Shown here: piece by piece, positions 5,106-5,146 of the stretch
Layout: each line of letters starts with the position of its first letter
Position numbering within the stretch: the first letter of the stretch is position 1
From: Clostridia bacterium
GTDB taxonomy: Bacteria; Bacillota; Clostridia; Oscillospirales; Butyricicoccaceae
NCBI GenBank assembly: GCA_017547995.1
Contig: JAFYNW010000291.1
Span: 1-5,146 of the forward strand
Length of the DNA: 5,146 nt
Reading direction: 5' to 3'
Translations under genes and position numbers: made by a program
The notes under the pieces: model-generated
The model's input: the letters and a program-made list of their open reading frames with translations, nothing else
The model's database searches: none
What the model was told of the DNA's origin: nothing

Positions 5106-5146
5106 TTATTTTACTGTAACTTCAAGCTTTGCATTTTCGTCAGGAG
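5106..5146 (-). CDS. 3' end of a convergent minus-strand gene (5' end outside window)
   Basis: Read on the minus strand from the right edge, one frame gives the residues PDENAKLEVTVK and then TAA (5108-5106). The codons are ordinary for this DNA, and the stop is followed within a few bases by a hairpin with a strong minus-strand T-run, as expected for a real gene end. A second frame is also open for part of this distance (stop at 5113-5111), so the choice rests on context and on the plausible protein end. Only 12 complete codons are visible and no family can be assigned. Confidence 0.55.
   Translation of the reverse strand, partial: PDENAKLEVTVK

Overview
The window looks like chromosomal DNA from a low-to-moderate GC Bacillota, most likely a gut-type member of the Clostridia (Lachnospiraceae or Oscillospiraceae-like). 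The grounds are strong AGGAG-type ribosome binding sites, TATAAT promoters, short intergenic gaps with U-tailed hairpin terminators, lipoproteins with short MKK signal peptides, and protein types common in those families. No transposase, integrase, phage gene, CRISPR array, tRNA or rRNA is visible, and no intergenic gap exceeds 200 bases.

Layout from left to right: (a) 1-102, the 3' end of a small Cro/CI-type HTH regulator, then a terminator at 179-207. (b) 298-1976, a probable two-gene unit: a C39-like (papain-fold) cysteine peptidase without a signal peptide, and 50 bases later a five-helix membrane protein with a large extracellular domain of unknown function; it ends at a strong terminator (2000-2032). 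(c) 2158-3297, a monocistronic lipoprotein gene with its own promoter, an inverted repeat abutting the -35, and a terminator (3304-3336). (d) 3382-5064, a tight three-gene operon with gaps of 20 and 22 bases: a VanX/DdpX-type D-Ala-D-Ala dipeptidase, a short CHAP-domain cysteine hydrolase and a small lipoprotein. It ends at a bidirectional hairpin (5069-5102) shared with a convergent minus-strand gene whose last codons reach the right edge.

Taken together, the window encodes three catalytically intact peptidase/amidase-fold proteins, all predicted cytosolic, interleaved with three membrane-anchored proteins. The best-supported functional theme is handling of peptidoglycan-type peptides (the dipeptidase and the CHAP protein), but this is inference. 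The sequence does not prove a new system. The most promising leads are the dipeptidase-CHAP-lipoprotein operon and the pairing of a cytosolic C39-like enzyme with an uncharacterised membrane protein.
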